Below are positions 45,755 to 54,948 of a stretch of DNA of 64,000 bases, piece by piece. The number at the start of each line of letters is the position of its first letter. Positions within the stretch are counted from its first letter, which is position 1. This DNA is from Gammaproteobacteria bacterium (GTDB taxonomy: Bacteria > Pseudomonadota > Gammaproteobacteria > Pseudomonadales > Azotimanducaceae), in NCBI GenBank assembly GCA_021773555.1, contig JAJFKA010000012.1, positions 1-64,000 on the forward strand, given 5' to 3'. The position numbers were made by a program, and so were the translations under genes. Under the pieces are notes generated by a model that saw only the letters and a list, made by a program, of their open reading frames with translations, was not told the origin of the DNA and made no database searches.

Positions 45755-48700
45755 GGTTTTGTATCCACCAGATCATAAACAACCGGGATTACCACCAGTG
45801 TCAACAAGGTTGAAATCAGCAGACCTCCGATGACAGTGATTGCCATGGGCGTGCGAAGTTCTGACGCCTCACCAAGGCCAATGGCCATCGGCAGCAAACC
45901 TAATACAGTCGTTAGCGTCGTCATGAGAATCGGCCGCAGCCGCTCCGCAGCGCCGTCAAGCAACGCTTTCTGCCGAGCCATTCCCGATTGCCTCAGCTGA
46001 TTTACGCGATCAATTAATACAATCGCATTGTTGACCACAATGCCGACCAACAAAATCAATCCGATAAAGACAACAACCGAAACACTGGTTCCGGTTATGG
46101 CCAGAGCCAGAACAGCACCCACACCAGCCAGCGGAATCGTAAACATAATGATGAACGGATGAAGTAACGACTCAAACAGGGACGCCATAACCAGATAGAC
46201 CATAATTAATGCCAGTATCAGCGCGAACTCCAGAGACCGGAATGACGCCTGCATTTCTTCGTTCTGCCCGCCAACCCGACTGTTAACTCCCGCCGGATGC
46301 GCTATGTCATCGAGCAGCGTTTGAACAAACAAGGCAGCTTTACCAAGGTCACCATCCGGCACTGAAGCACTCACAATAGCGACTCTTTGTTGTCCGATGC
46401 GTTGAATATCAGCGGGACCCATGCGTTCAATTACCTGTGCAATGCTGGAAAGGCGGATCTGGTGTTCCGATGAAGGATTCACCACGAGATTCTCAATATC
46501 TGCCCTGGAATCCCGCTCTGCTTCGACCACCCTGACCCGAATGTCTATTTTTTTATCCAGCAGCGTAAATTCAGTTGGCACATCCCCTTTCACTTTTTGC
46601 ACCACCCGGTTCGCAACATCTGGCACTGTCAGACCGAGTGCCGCAGTCCGTTCCTGGTCGAACAAAATCTGCAGTTCGGGATAACCCGGACGCAGGGAGG
46701 ACTCGACGTCACTGAACTGATTTGAACCAGACATTCTCAATAACAGCGCCTCTGCCACATAGCGAATCTCATTCAGATCGGTTCCGCTGATCTCGATTTC
46801 GAGCGGTGTCGCAAATGTGAACAACTGGGGTCGAAGAATCGTATATTGGGTATCTGGAATTTCATCAAGACTGGTTCTGACGAAATCCATCGCATCCGCT
46901 TCATCGCCCGGGTTGCTGCCGGGGGACATAACCACGTTCAGTTCTCCCACATTTTCGCCACCTGAAATCGCTGACGCATCCAATTTACCACCGGTACCTG
47001 CTACAGAATAGGTTCGATGCACTTGCTCATTTTCCGTCAACGCCAGCTGCACCTGGCGCATAATCCCGTCTGTCAGTTCCAGCCTGACACCAGGCGATAA
47101 TTCAAGGTCCACCTTGAACTCACCCTGAGAAAGTGGCGGAATCAGTTCCACCGCCATAAATGGCAATAAACTTAAGGCGAGCACAAACGAGGTTAAGCTG
47201 ATCGTCGCCGTTACTGCTCGTTGTCGAAGCGCTATTCTCAACAGACTCGCATAGCCACGGGCGACCGAACCGTAGATGCTGTCAAAGCCGTCAAGTATGG
47301 GTCGGACACTCCACTTTAATAACGCAATGCCACTCGAACCTGTTTTCAGGACAGCAACCAACAGGAGACGCAGGAATTTCTGAATTCGTCGAGCCGGAAC
47401 GGCATCGACTTGTGAGGTTTCGGCAGTGGTTCCCCCTCCAGATTCGCCCGCCGCCGACAGCATCGGGATCAGCGTGAATGCCAGTACAAGAGAAGCCAGC
47501 AACGCAAATGTAACGGTCAGCGCCTGGTCACGAAATAACTGTCCGGCGATTCCCTCAACAAACGCCAGTGGAAGGAAAACAGCGATTGTGGTCAGTGTGG
47601 ATGCGAATACTGCACCACCAACCTCGGTGGCGCCGCGCTCGGAGGCCTGCGCTTTCGTTTGACCCGCAGCCCGGTGACGGGCAATGTTTTCAAGCACCAC
47701 GATGGCGTTGTCCATCAACATGCCCACTGCAAGTGCAATACCGCCGAGGCTCATGACATTTAAAGTAATGTCTTCAATTCGCATGAGCGCGAACGTTGCC
47801 ATGACGGAAGTGGGGATAGTCGCTGTCACAATCAACGTGCTGCGAAAATCCCGAAGAAACAGGAACAACACCAGAATCGCCAGAATGGACCCTTGTACGG
47901 CGGCTACCTGGACTTCTCGAATAGCCGCTGAGATAAACGCTGACTGGTCATAGATCGTGATCAGTTCAAAATTCGGTGGCAGGTTCCTGTCGATGTCAGC
48001 CAGGGTGCGACGAATATCCGTCGCTACTTCCACCGTATTGGCGTCCCCTTCCTTGTAAAGTGAAATTTCGATCGCTTCCCGGCCATTGACACGCATGACG
48101 GAGTCTCGCTCCTTCTGGCCTTCGATGACGACGGCCACGTCCTTCAGGCGCAGGATCCTGCCCTCGTTCTGAAAAATGATCGTCTCTGAAATATCGGAAA
48201 CCTTCCGGTATTGGTTGAGCGTGCGCACCAGATACTCCTGGCCACCATCTTTCAGCCGACCCGCAGACAAATTGACGTTGGTGCCGCGTAGCTTTGCGCC
48301 AATATCTGCCACTGTGATACCGAGCCTGGCGAGTTTTTCCTGGTCCACGGAAACCGCTATTTCGTCTTCGTAGCCGCCAGCAACGATTACAGCCGCCACA
48401 CCCGGCACGGGATCAAGCCGTCTTTTCAGGTAGTCGTCAGCAAAACGCCGCAACGTTTGCAGGTCGTACACCGGATCCTGCAGCATTTCTTTTCTGGTCA
48501 TGGCCAGGCGAAACACCGGGTCCAGGTTGGGGTTCAGGCGTAGCAGCGAGGGTCGTTCAATTTCGAGCGGTAACTGGACAAGGTCAAGTTTCTCGCGAAC
48601 CTCAATCGCGGCAAGGTCCATGTCCGTACCCCAGAGGAACTCGAGGACCACATCTGAACGGCCGGCGGCTGAAATTGAATGCATCTTGCGAACGCCACCT

Positions 48701-48921
48701 ACCACGCCGACGCGTTGCTCAATCTTGCGCGTCACCTGCTCTTCAATTTCAGCGGGTGCAGCACCGGCAAAATCGGTACGCACCGTGAGTGTGGGATAGG
48801 TGAGTTCCGGCAGGAGGTTTAAGCCAAGCCGATCGAGCGAAATGCCACCGAAGAGGATAATGGCGAGTGTCGCCATCATGACCGAGACCGGGCGCTTGAT
48901 CGAGACCGAGACGAGACTCAA
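45751..48921 (-). CDS. RND efflux permease, first of two (1056 aa)
   Basis: A 1056-residue RND permease with the AcrB-like repeat architecture. TM4 reads VGMLMDNAIVV, again with a D-N pair. A Gly/Thr/Ala-rich segment at about 490-505 lies in the central cytoplasmic region. It follows the adaptor gene by 12 bp and overlaps the second permease by four bases, so the three genes are one operon. The two permeases differ in sequence, favouring a heterotrimer over a recent duplication. Confidence 0.93.
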   Translation of the reverse strand: MSLVSVSIKRPVSVMMATLAIILFGGISLDRLGLNLLPELTYPTLTVRTDFAGAAPAEIEEQVTRKIEQRVGVVGGVRKMHSISAAGRSDVVLEFLWGTDMDLAAIEVREKLDLVQLPLEIERPSLLRLNPNLDPVFRLAMTRKEMLQDPVYDLQTLRRFADDYLKRRLDPVPGVAAVIVAGGYEDEIAVSVDQEKLARLGITVADIGAKLRGTNVNLSAGRLKDGGQEYLVRTLNQYRKVSDISETIIFQNEGRILRLKDVAVVIEGQKERDSVMRVNGREAIEISLYKEGDANTVEVATDIRRTLADIDRNLPPNFELITIYDQSAFISAAIREVQVAAVQGSILAILVLFLFLRDFRSTLIVTATIPTSVMATFALMRIEDITLNVMSLGGIALAVGMLMDNAIVVLENIARHRAAGQTKAQASERGATEVGGAVFASTLTTIAVFLPLAFVEGIAGQLFRDQALTVTFALLASLVLAFTLIPMLSAAGESGGGTTAETSQVDAVPARRIQKFLRLLLVAVLKTGSSGIALLKWSVRPILDGFDSIYGSVARGYASLLRIALRQRAVTATISLTSFVLALSLLPFMAVELIPPLSQGEFKVDLELSPGVRLELTDGIMRQVQLALTENEQVHRTYSVAGTGGKLDASAISGGENVGELNVVMSPGSNPGDEADAMDFVRTSLDEIPDTQYTILRPQLFTFATPLEIEISGTDLNEIRYVAEALLLRMSGSNQFSDVESSLRPGYPELQILFDQERTAALGLTVPDVANRVVQKVKGDVPTEFTLLDKKIDIRVRVVEAERDSRADIENLVVNPSSEHQIRLSSIAQVIERMGPADIQRIGQQRVAIVSASVPDGDLGKAALFVQTLLDDIAHPAGVNSRVGGQNEEMQASFRSLEFALILALIMVYLVMASLFESLLHPFIIMFTIPLAGVGAVLALAITGTSVSVVVFIGLILLVGIVVNNAIVLIDRVNQLRQSGMARQKALLDGAAERLRPILMTTLTTVLGLLPMAIGLGEASELRTPMAITVIGGLLISTLLTLVVIPVVYDLVDTKP

Positions 48922-48933
48922 GTCGAAAGCCAG

Positions 48934-50028
48934 TTAGAGGGAAACAACACGAACAGCGGTGCCATCGCGCAACCCACCCTGACCGGTCACGACAACCTCA
49001 TCGCCTTCACCGAGACCATCCAGAATTTCCACGTCGCTGCCCATAACATAACCCGTTACAACTGACTGGCGCATCGCCACGCCATTTTTAACCAGGAAAA
49101 CAGCGCTCTCGTCCTTCTGCGTAACCACAGCCTCACGTGATACCAGCAACGTGTTTTCGCGACTGTCATAACGAATATTGACACGCGCGAACATCCCGGG
49201 CCGGAGCAGGTTATTGGTATTATCAACGCGCACCGTAACCCGAAACGTCCCGGAGGTCGCATCCACTTCAGGCGCGATTCGTTGTACGGTGCCTTGAATT
49301 TCCCTGCCATCCAGCGCATCTATTCGAATCATCGCCAACTGGCCAACCTGCAACTTGGCCAGCTCTCTTTCCGGCACGTTGAGTATCGCCTCCAGTTGCT
49401 CCGAGCGTTTCAATTCGAAAGCCGGACTGTTAGGTGCAAGCGTGTTCCCCAGTTTGATGTGACGCTGTGTTACAACCCCGGATATCGGTGCACGGATAGT
49501 TGCCTCTTCCAGTTCATGGTCCTGCAAAGCCAGTGTCGCTTGCTCTCGCTCCAGGTCGAACTGAGCCTTGTCGTAGGCATCTGGCGATATCATTTTGGTT
49601 TCGAATAGCTGTTTCGATCGGACGAACGCCCGGTCAAGGCTCCGTACGTTGGTACGCGTTCGCGCGACCTCCAGTTGCAGTCTTCTGGTATCCAACTGCG
49701 CGAGTGGCTGACCGCTCTTGACCAGGTCACCTTCCTCGACAAACAACTTCTCAACCACACCCTGGGTTCTGGCAACAACCTGAGCTTCCTCCTCTGCTGT
49801 CAGCGCAGTAGTGCTCGCGTAAAATGCATCTACCCTGCCTCGCAGTACCGCGGCCACTGCAACTGGCACCGGCCGGGTATCGAATCGTTCGCGCAGTTGC
49901 TTCCTGTCTTCAACGCTCCCGGACTGCCTGGATTCGGCGCTCCCGGATTTGTCACCGTCCACATCAGACCGCCCACAACTGAATATCAACAGGGCTATTA
50001 GCAGATATATCGAATGATGTTTTTTCAT
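48934..50028 (-). CDS. RND efflux periplasmic adaptor (membrane fusion lipoprotein)
   Basis: About 364 residues from the ATG at 50028. The signal sequence ends in the lipobox LIFSC, so it is anchored by lipid to the inner membrane. The domain order is beta-barrel strand, lipoyl half (TQGVVEKLFVEEGDLVKSGQPLAQLD), coiled-coil hairpin (about 115-175), lipoyl second half (IRAPISGVVTQRHIKLGN) and membrane-proximal domain. It links the pump to an outer-membrane channel encoded elsewhere. It is first in the operon with the two permeases. Confidence 0.92.
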   Translation of the reverse strand: MKKHHSIYLLIALLIFSCGRSDVDGDKSGSAESRQSGSVEDRKQLRERFDTRPVPVAVAAVLRGRVDAFYASTTALTAEEEAQVVARTQGVVEKLFVEEGDLVKSGQPLAQLDTRRLQLEVARTRTNVRSLDRAFVRSKQLFETKMISPDAYDKAQFDLEREQATLALQDHELEEATIRAPISGVVTQRHIKLGNTLAPNSPAFELKRSEQLEAILNVPERELAKLQVGQLAMIRIDALDGREIQGTVQRIAPEVDATSGTFRVTVRVDNTNNLLRPGMFARVNIRYDSRENTLLVSREAVVTQKDESAVFLVKNGVAMRQSVVTGYVMGSDVEILDGLGEGDEVVVTGQGGLRDGTAVRVVSL

Positions 50029-50244
50029 GTAAACGACAGCAACAGAACAAATCAACCACAAAGCAACTATCCAGTATACGCGTGAGTGGTCCGTTCCTGT
50101 TCAATCTCCGGCAATTAAGTTCAAAGTTGACTGTTTAATCAGGAATCTCCTCGATAATCCACCCAAACGGACATTCGCTGATTTTACTGCGCGATATCGC
50201 GCTGCGGCCTGCACGCCAGGGATCATGACTGTATACTGCGGCTG

Positions 50245-52059
50245 ATGGACAAAGCGCTCACCTTTTTAAAAAATACCTTCGGTTTCGATGGATTCAGACC
50301 GCCCCAGGCTGAGGTGATCAATACCCTGGTCAATGGGGGGGACGCGCTGGTACTCATGCCGACGGGTGGAGGCAAATCCCTGTGTTACCAGATCCCGGCA
50401 CTGGTCAGGCCAGGTTGTGGCATTGTTATCTCTCCGCTGATCGCCCTGATGAAAGATCAGGTGGATGCCCTGCTACTGCTCGGCGTCAATGCGAGTTTTC
50501 TCAATTCGACTCTGGACCACCAACAGGTATTTGAAGTTGAGCAAGCGTTGCGAGATGGGAACCTGGACCTGCTCTATATCTCGCCGGAAAGGCTCACTCA
50601 GGAACGCACGCTGGCGCTATTGCAAGAGGTTTCGATCAGCCTGTTTGCTATCGACGAGGCCCACTGTGTTTCGCAATGGGGACATGACTTCCGGGCTGAC
50701 TACCTGCAACTCAGCTTACTGCATCGGGAATTTCCATCAATACCGAGAATCGCACTAACCGCTACAGCCGATGCGAGAACCCGCGAGGAAATTATTTCCC
50801 GACTGGATCTGATCGACGCCGACCATTACCTGGCTGGATTTGACCGACCGAATATTCGCTACACTATCGGGTTAAAACAAAATCCAAAACCACAACTATT
50901 ACGCTTTCTGAAGGACGCCCATCCGCGAGACGCGGGCATCGTTTATTGCCTGTCCAGAAAAAAAACGGAAGAGACTGCCACATGGCTGAAGGGTGAGGGC
51001 TTTAACGCACTACCCTATCACGCGGGATTGAACGCCGAAGTGCGTGCCGATCATCAGTCCCGGTTTCTACGTGACGATGCAGTGATTATCGTGGCCACAA
51101 TCGCCTTCGGCATGGGCATCGACAAACCCGACGTACGCTTTGTGGCCCACCTTGATCTTCCGAAGACCATAGAGTCGTACTATCAGGAAACCGGTCGCGC
51201 AGGTCGCGATGGCGCACCGGCTGATGCATGGATGATTTACGGACTGCAGGACGTATCAAAATTGCGCCAGATGCTCGATCAATCTGAAGGAAGCGAGGAA
51301 CACAAACGGATAGAACAACACCGTTTGAATGCTATGTTAGGACTATGCGAGATAACTTCCTGTCGTCGCCACGCACTGCTTGCCTATTTTGATGAAGCAT
51401 CCCCGGAACAATGCGGTAACTGCGACACCTGTTTGTACCCGGTCGACACCTGGGATGGCACCGAGGCTGCGCAAAAAGCGCTCAGTGTCATCTTCCGAAC
51501 GGGACAGAGATTCGGCGTCAATCACTTGATTGACGTACTGCGCGGTAGCGAAAACGACAAGGTATTTCAGTTCGATCATCACAAGCTACCCATTCACGGT
51601 GTTGGCAAAGAACTCGATGCCAACCAGTGGAAATCCGTGTTCAGGCAATTAATGGCCCGAGACTACATCCGTGTGGATGTAGACAGTTTTGGCGCACTCA
51701 GGCTGGAGGAAAAATGCAGACCTTTGCTGCGCGGCGATGAGTCCATTTTTCTGAGAAAAGACGTCAAAACCAGAACTGTAGCAAAACAAACCAAAACGAT
51801 GCTGCCGGAAGACATCGATATTGGTCTGTGGGAGGCATTACGAGAATGCCGCCGCCGACTTGCAGAAGCACAGGGTGTGCCTCCCTACATCATCTTTCAT
51901 GACAGCACCCTTCAGGCTATGGCGGAATATATGCCTGCTACCCTTGATGAGTTCAGCGCACTCTCAGGCGTAGGTGAGCGCAAACTTCAGAAATACGGAC
52001 CTGAATTTCTTGAGGTGATTCAAGGCAGTTCCCATTCGCTTGACCAGGCTACACCATAG
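50245..52059 (+). CDS. recQ: ATP-dependent DNA helicase RecQ
   Basis: A 604-residue 3'-5' DNA helicase of recombination and fork repair. Walker A MPTGGGKS is at 38-45, the DEAH-type box DEAHC near 137, and motif VI ETGRAGRDG near 315. A zinc-binding RQC region has the four Cys set in CEITSC and CGNCDTC (about 370-400). A C-terminal HRDC domain begins near 525 (PPYIIFHDSTLQAMAEYMP). Length and domain order are those of full RecQ. Confidence 0.95.
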   Translation: MDKALTFLKNTFGFDGFRPPQAEVINTLVNGGDALVLMPTGGGKSLCYQIPALVRPGCGIVISPLIALMKDQVDALLLLGVNASFLNSTLDHQQVFEVEQALRDGNLDLLYISPERLTQERTLALLQEVSISLFAIDEAHCVSQWGHDFRADYLQLSLLHREFPSIPRIALTATADARTREEIISRLDLIDADHYLAGFDRPNIRYTIGLKQNPKPQLLRFLKDAHPRDAGIVYCLSRKKTEETATWLKGEGFNALPYHAGLNAEVRADHQSRFLRDDAVIIVATIAFGMGIDKPDVRFVAHLDLPKTIESYYQETGRAGRDGAPADAWMIYGLQDVSKLRQMLDQSEGSEEHKRIEQHRLNAMLGLCEITSCRRHALLAYFDEASPEQCGNCDTCLYPVDTWDGTEAAQKALSVIFRTGQRFGVNHLIDVLRGSENDKVFQFDHHKLPIHGVGKELDANQWKSVFRQLMARDYIRVDVDSFGALRLEEKCRPLLRGDESIFLRKDVKTRTVAKQTKTMLPEDIDIGLWEALRECRRRLAEAQGVPPYIIFHDSTLQAMAEYMPATLDEFSALSGVGERKLQKYGPEFLEVIQGSSHSLDQATP

Positions 52060-52100
52060 CCCTGATTCCTGTGCCGCGATTGAATTGATGGGCTTAACCC

Positions 52101-52345
52101 GAATGGCACTTACTTAAGCCCAAATCGCACCCTGTCACAGAGTGTGTGCGACAAGGGGAGGCCTGTCTTTCCGCAGCGAATAGCGCCAGGGATGGACGCG
52201 GGATGGGCCAGGGATGGCCCACCGAGCTGAGGAAAGACAGGCCTCCCCTTGTCGCTGGTCATCCACTCTCGCGGCTACAAACTTGTTTCAACCTGTGGTC
52301 AGGTTCGTAAACGCCAGCCTAGGAGGCCTTAAGTAAGTGCCACTC
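52101..52345. mobile_element. 245-bp MITE-like element with terminal and internal inverted repeats
   Basis: The ends are an 18-bp inverted repeat with one mismatch: GAATGGCACTTACTTAAG at 52101-52118 against the complement at 52328-52345. Inside, a perfect 25-bp inverted repeat (52148-52172 and 52231-52255) encloses a 58-bp loop with repeats of the type CAGGGATGG. The heptamer GCTTAAC stands in direct orientation a few bases outside each end (52092-52098 and 52347-52353), a possible target duplication. There is no open frame. It fills the space between recQ and the NYN gene. Confidence 0.75.
52148..52255. repeat. Perfect 25-bp inverted repeat (long hairpin) inside the element
   Basis: The arms at 52148-52172 and 52231-52255 are exact reverse complements, starting GCGACAAGGGGAGGCC. 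RNA or single-stranded DNA from here would form a very stable stem with a 58-nt GC-rich loop. It may also act as a bidirectional terminator between recQ and the convergent NYN gene. Confidence 0.85.
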
Positions 52346-52354
52346 AGCTTAACG

Positions 52355-52837
52355 CTAAAGCAATAATTCATCTTCGATGGGATAAAAGTTGTCCGCCGAG
52401 TCGATGAGAGAATCGGCAGTCAGCGCGGCCACACCATAGACATGCGTCTTGACGTTCCCATCGCGCCCGATTCGGGACAGCAGCATATCAAAATCACCAT
52501 CGCCGGATAACAGTACAACCGTATCAACCATGTTCGCGTGTTCAAGTACATCAATGGTGATGCCAACATCCCAGTCGCCCTTCGCGCTGCCATCCTGACG
52601 CTGAATAAATGGCTTCAATTTCACCGTGAAGCCAATAGCTCTTAGCGCATTCTGGAAGCGGCGCTGCTGTTCATCTCCACGGTCGATTGCATATGCCAGG
52701 GCGACAACGATGTCGCCCTGGGCGGAGAGTCGATTCCACAATGCCGTATAGTTGAATTGTCGTCCCCAGGCTTGCCTGGTCGTGTAGTAAATGTTCTGGA
52801 CATCCACGAAGACAGCAATTTTTCCAGCCTTGATCAA
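52355..52837 (-). CDS. NYN domain protein (LabA-like), coupled to a DEAD-box helicase
   Basis: A 160-residue single-domain NYN (PIN-like) protein. The acidic metal site is complete: Asp12 and Asn15 in VDVQN, Asp90 and Asp96 in DWDVGITID, and SGDGDF at 111-116. The start is TTG at 52837, the only usual start codon in this frame upstream of the domain, 5 bp after the helicase stop, so it probably depends on translation of that gene. A ribonuclease working with the helicase is a reasonable inference. Its stop codon lies 2 bp beyond the direct repeat flanking the MITE-like element. Confidence 0.85.
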   Translation of the reverse strand: MIKAGKIAVFVDVQNIYYTTRQAWGRQFNYTALWNRLSAQGDIVVALAYAIDRGDEQQRRFQNALRAIGFTVKLKPFIQRQDGSAKGDWDVGITIDVLEHANMVDTVVLLSGDGDFDMLLSRIGRDGNVKTHVYGVAALTADSLIDSADNFYPIEDELLL

Positions 52838-52842
52838 ATGGG

Positions 52843-54543
52843 TTACCGGTTTCCGGAACGCCGTGTCGCATACGGATTCGAAGACCCGACCAACTCAGGC
52901 TTGCCAGTCCGACTATTGCCTGAACGCGTACCCGCGGTACCAGAACTCGTTGTGGTACCGCTACTTGTACTGGTTCTGGTGTTGCCATTCCGCTCAACCT
53001 GTGACTGATCGCTGCCGTTCGCACCCTGGCGAGATGCAGTTCCCGGGCTTCGATTTGTGCTTCTTCCACGCTCATTTCTGCTTCTGGCCTGCACCTGATT
53101 ACCTTCCTCGGATTTCAGGTTTCCATCCCGGTCTGGCCCTACAGGACCCCCGGGTATCGCTATGCCACGTCTCGCTACACCCGGCATGGTCTGGCCTCGA
53201 TACCCGGTCGAGGCATTCCTTGATCGAGATGAACCGTTGCGAGTTGACCGTGAATCGCTGCGAGTTCGGGAAGCGCTTTGCGAGGAGCCTTTGTCGAATC
53301 TTTGTGAGGAACTGTTTCCTGATCTTTGTGACGAACCGCTTGCGGATCTTCTCGACGAACCGCTGACGGCTCTTTGTGACGAACCGCTGACGGCTCTTGA
53401 CGCTGGTACGTCGTGTTGGGGTTCGAAACCTTCGGCTTCTTCGCGTTCGATGTGTTTACCTATCAGCCGTTCAATATCCTGAAGCTGTTTGATTTCATCA
53501 GCGCACACCAGGGAAACCGCTTGCCCGGTGAGGCCCGCTCGCCCTGTCCTGCCAATCCGGTGGATATAATCCTCAGGGACATGAGGCAGGTCAAAATTAA
53601 CGACCTGGGGTAACTGCAATATATCGATTCCCCTTGCCGCAATATCTGTGGCGACCAGGATAGAGACTTTTCCGTTCTTGAAATCCGCCAAAGCCTTCGT
53701 TCGATTTGACTGGCTTTTATTACCATGAATCGCGACCGCCGGGATTCCGTCCTTGAACAGTTCCTTAACCAACTTGTTGGCACCATGTTTTGTGCGAGTA
53801 AATACCAGCACTTGCGCCCAGCTTTTCGAGGTAATCAGATAACTGAGGAGTTTTGGTTTTTGTTTTTTATCAACCGTGAATACTTGTTGGGAGACATTTT
53901 CTGCTGTTGAATTCTTTGGCGCGACATCTATTTCGATCGGATTTATCAGCATTTCTTTAGCCAGTTTGCGAATGTCATTCGAAAAAGTAGCGGAGAACAG
54001 CAGTGTTTGTTTATCCCGTCGCAAGTAAGACTGTATCCGTTTGATATCATGAATGAAGCCCATGTCGAGCATCCTGTCTGCCTCATCGAGCACCAGGGTG
54101 GTGACTTCCGAGAGGTTTACAGCTTTCTGATTGTGTAAATCAAGTAACCGCCCAGGCGTGGCGACAAGAATGTCCACTCCCTGTCGTAGTTTTTTCATCT
54201 GTGGATTGATGTTTACGCCACCAAAGACAACCGTCGATGTGACATCAAGATACCGGCCATAGGTTTCCACACTAGCGAGTATCTGTGCGGCAAGTTCACG
54301 AGTAGGTGTTATGACCAGTACCCGTGGGTGGCGTGAATCGCTGGGTTGTTCAGCTATCATTTGCAGAAGCGGCAAGGTAAACGCAGCAGTCTTGCCGGTT
54401 CCTGTTTGCGCCGATGCCATTAAGTCTTTTCCTTCGAGAACCGCCGGGATAGCCGCACTCTGAATGGGGGTGGTCTCGCTGTAGCCGCTTTCTTTAACGG
54501 CACGAATCAGCGGCTCTATCAGACCGAGTTTATTAAAAGTCAT
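52843..54543 (-). CDS. DEAD-box RNA helicase, RhlE-like, with repetitive basic tail
   Basis: A 566-residue ATP-dependent RNA helicase. The Q-motif precedes Walker A AQTGTGKT (45-52); DEAD is at 153-156, SATFSND (motif III) near 187 and [10 protein letters not shown] (motif VI) near 335. After about residue 385 comes a low-complexity tail rich in Ser, Arg, Gly, Asn and Thr, beginning with five degenerate 8-residue repeats of the type S-G-S-S-x-R. Such tails bind RNA and support condensate formation in related helicases. The NYN gene follows after 5 bp. Confidence 0.93.
   Translation of the reverse strand: MTFNKLGLIEPLIRAVKESGYSETTPIQSAAIPAVLEGKDLMASAQTGTGKTAAFTLPLLQMIAEQPSDSRHPRVLVITPTRELAAQILASVETYGRYLDVTSTVVFGGVNINPQMKKLRQGVDILVATPGRLLDLHNQKAVNLSEVTTLVLDEADRMLDMGFIHDIKRIQSYLRRDKQTLLFSATFSNDIRKLAKEMLINPIEIDVAPKNSTAENVSQQVFTVDKKQKPKLLSYLITSKSWAQVLVFTRTKHGANKLVKELFKDGIPAVAIHGNKSQSNRTKALADFKNGKVSILVATDIAARGIDILQLPQVVNFDLPHVPEDYIHRIGRTGRAGLTGQAVSLVCADEIKQLQDIERLIGKHIEREEAEGFEPQHDVPASRAVSGSSQRAVSGSSRRSASGSSQRSGNSSSQRFDKGSSQSASRTRSDSRSTRNGSSRSRNASTGYRGQTMPGVARRGIAIPGGPVGPDRDGNLKSEEGNQVQARSRNERGRSTNRSPGTASRQGANGSDQSQVERNGNTRTSTSSGTTTSSGTAGTRSGNSRTGKPELVGSSNPYATRRSGNR
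53278..53401 (-). repeat. 24-bp tandem repeat in the helicase tail
   Basis: Five degenerate 24-bp units encode consecutive octapeptides ([32 protein letters not shown], then FDKGSSQS). The two units at 53354-53401 are nearly identical at the DNA level, so the array probably changes length by slippage or recombination. Confidence 0.8.
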
Positions 54544-54948
54544 AGTTGTCCTGTGGCGAACATTTCGCCTGATTAATTTCGAACCTGCACGGCATACGCT
54601 CGAGGAAGGTTCTATTATTTTCGGCGAATGCTAAAAGTGCCTTTGCCGTGTTTTCGCGCAGGGGTTCTGCACAATGCGGCATTCAACAATTGACACTCTG
54701 GGGAGGGATCGTACCTGGTCCGAAGGCCGGTACGTACAACTAAGGATGACGCCAGCTGGACAATGCCAGCGCGCGGACTATAGTTGCTTGCCGAGGAAAT
54801 GGCAAGGCATTTAACTTTTAATGGGTCTGGTAAGGTCGTTTTTCTGATGCTTAAAACAGCCGGATCGAGCCATTTTTAGACCTATTAAAGGTATTTCTCG
54901 CCTATAATCTGCCTATGACCATGCCTCAAGAATGGACAAGGACGCAAG
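54544..54948. other. 405-bp divergent intergenic region between helicase and M13 peptidase
   Basis: The two genes point away from each other, so this region holds both promoters. The only clear element is TATAAT at 54903-54908, a perfect -10 about 40 bp before the peptidase start, with no convincing -35. A 46-codon plus-strand frame from about 54.67 kb has no ribosome site or recognisable product. No RNA gene is recognised. The long leader of the helicase gene could carry cold-responsive regulation, as for other DEAD-box genes, but I see no specific motif. Confidence 0.4.
54903..54908 (+). promoter_or_regulatory. Putative -10 of the M13 peptidase gene
   Basis: TATAAT matches the sigma-70 consensus exactly and lies 40 bp before the ATG at 54949. 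A good -35 is lacking, so the assignment is tentative. Confidence 0.35.

Noticed and set aside
42680-48921. Several 60-135-codon frames on the plus strand across the RND genes
   Set aside because: They are the antisense of conserved permease codons, rich in Ser/Arg/Thr as expected for shadow frames.
50229-50244. LexA-like box just before recQ (CTGTATACTGCGGCTG)
   Set aside because: Only the left CTGT half fits; the right half is not ACAG and the centre is not AT-rich, so SOS control is not supported.
54674-54814. 46-codon plus-strand frame in the helicase/M13 gap
   Set aside because: No ribosome site, unusual composition, no family resemblance; it lies where promoters are expected.
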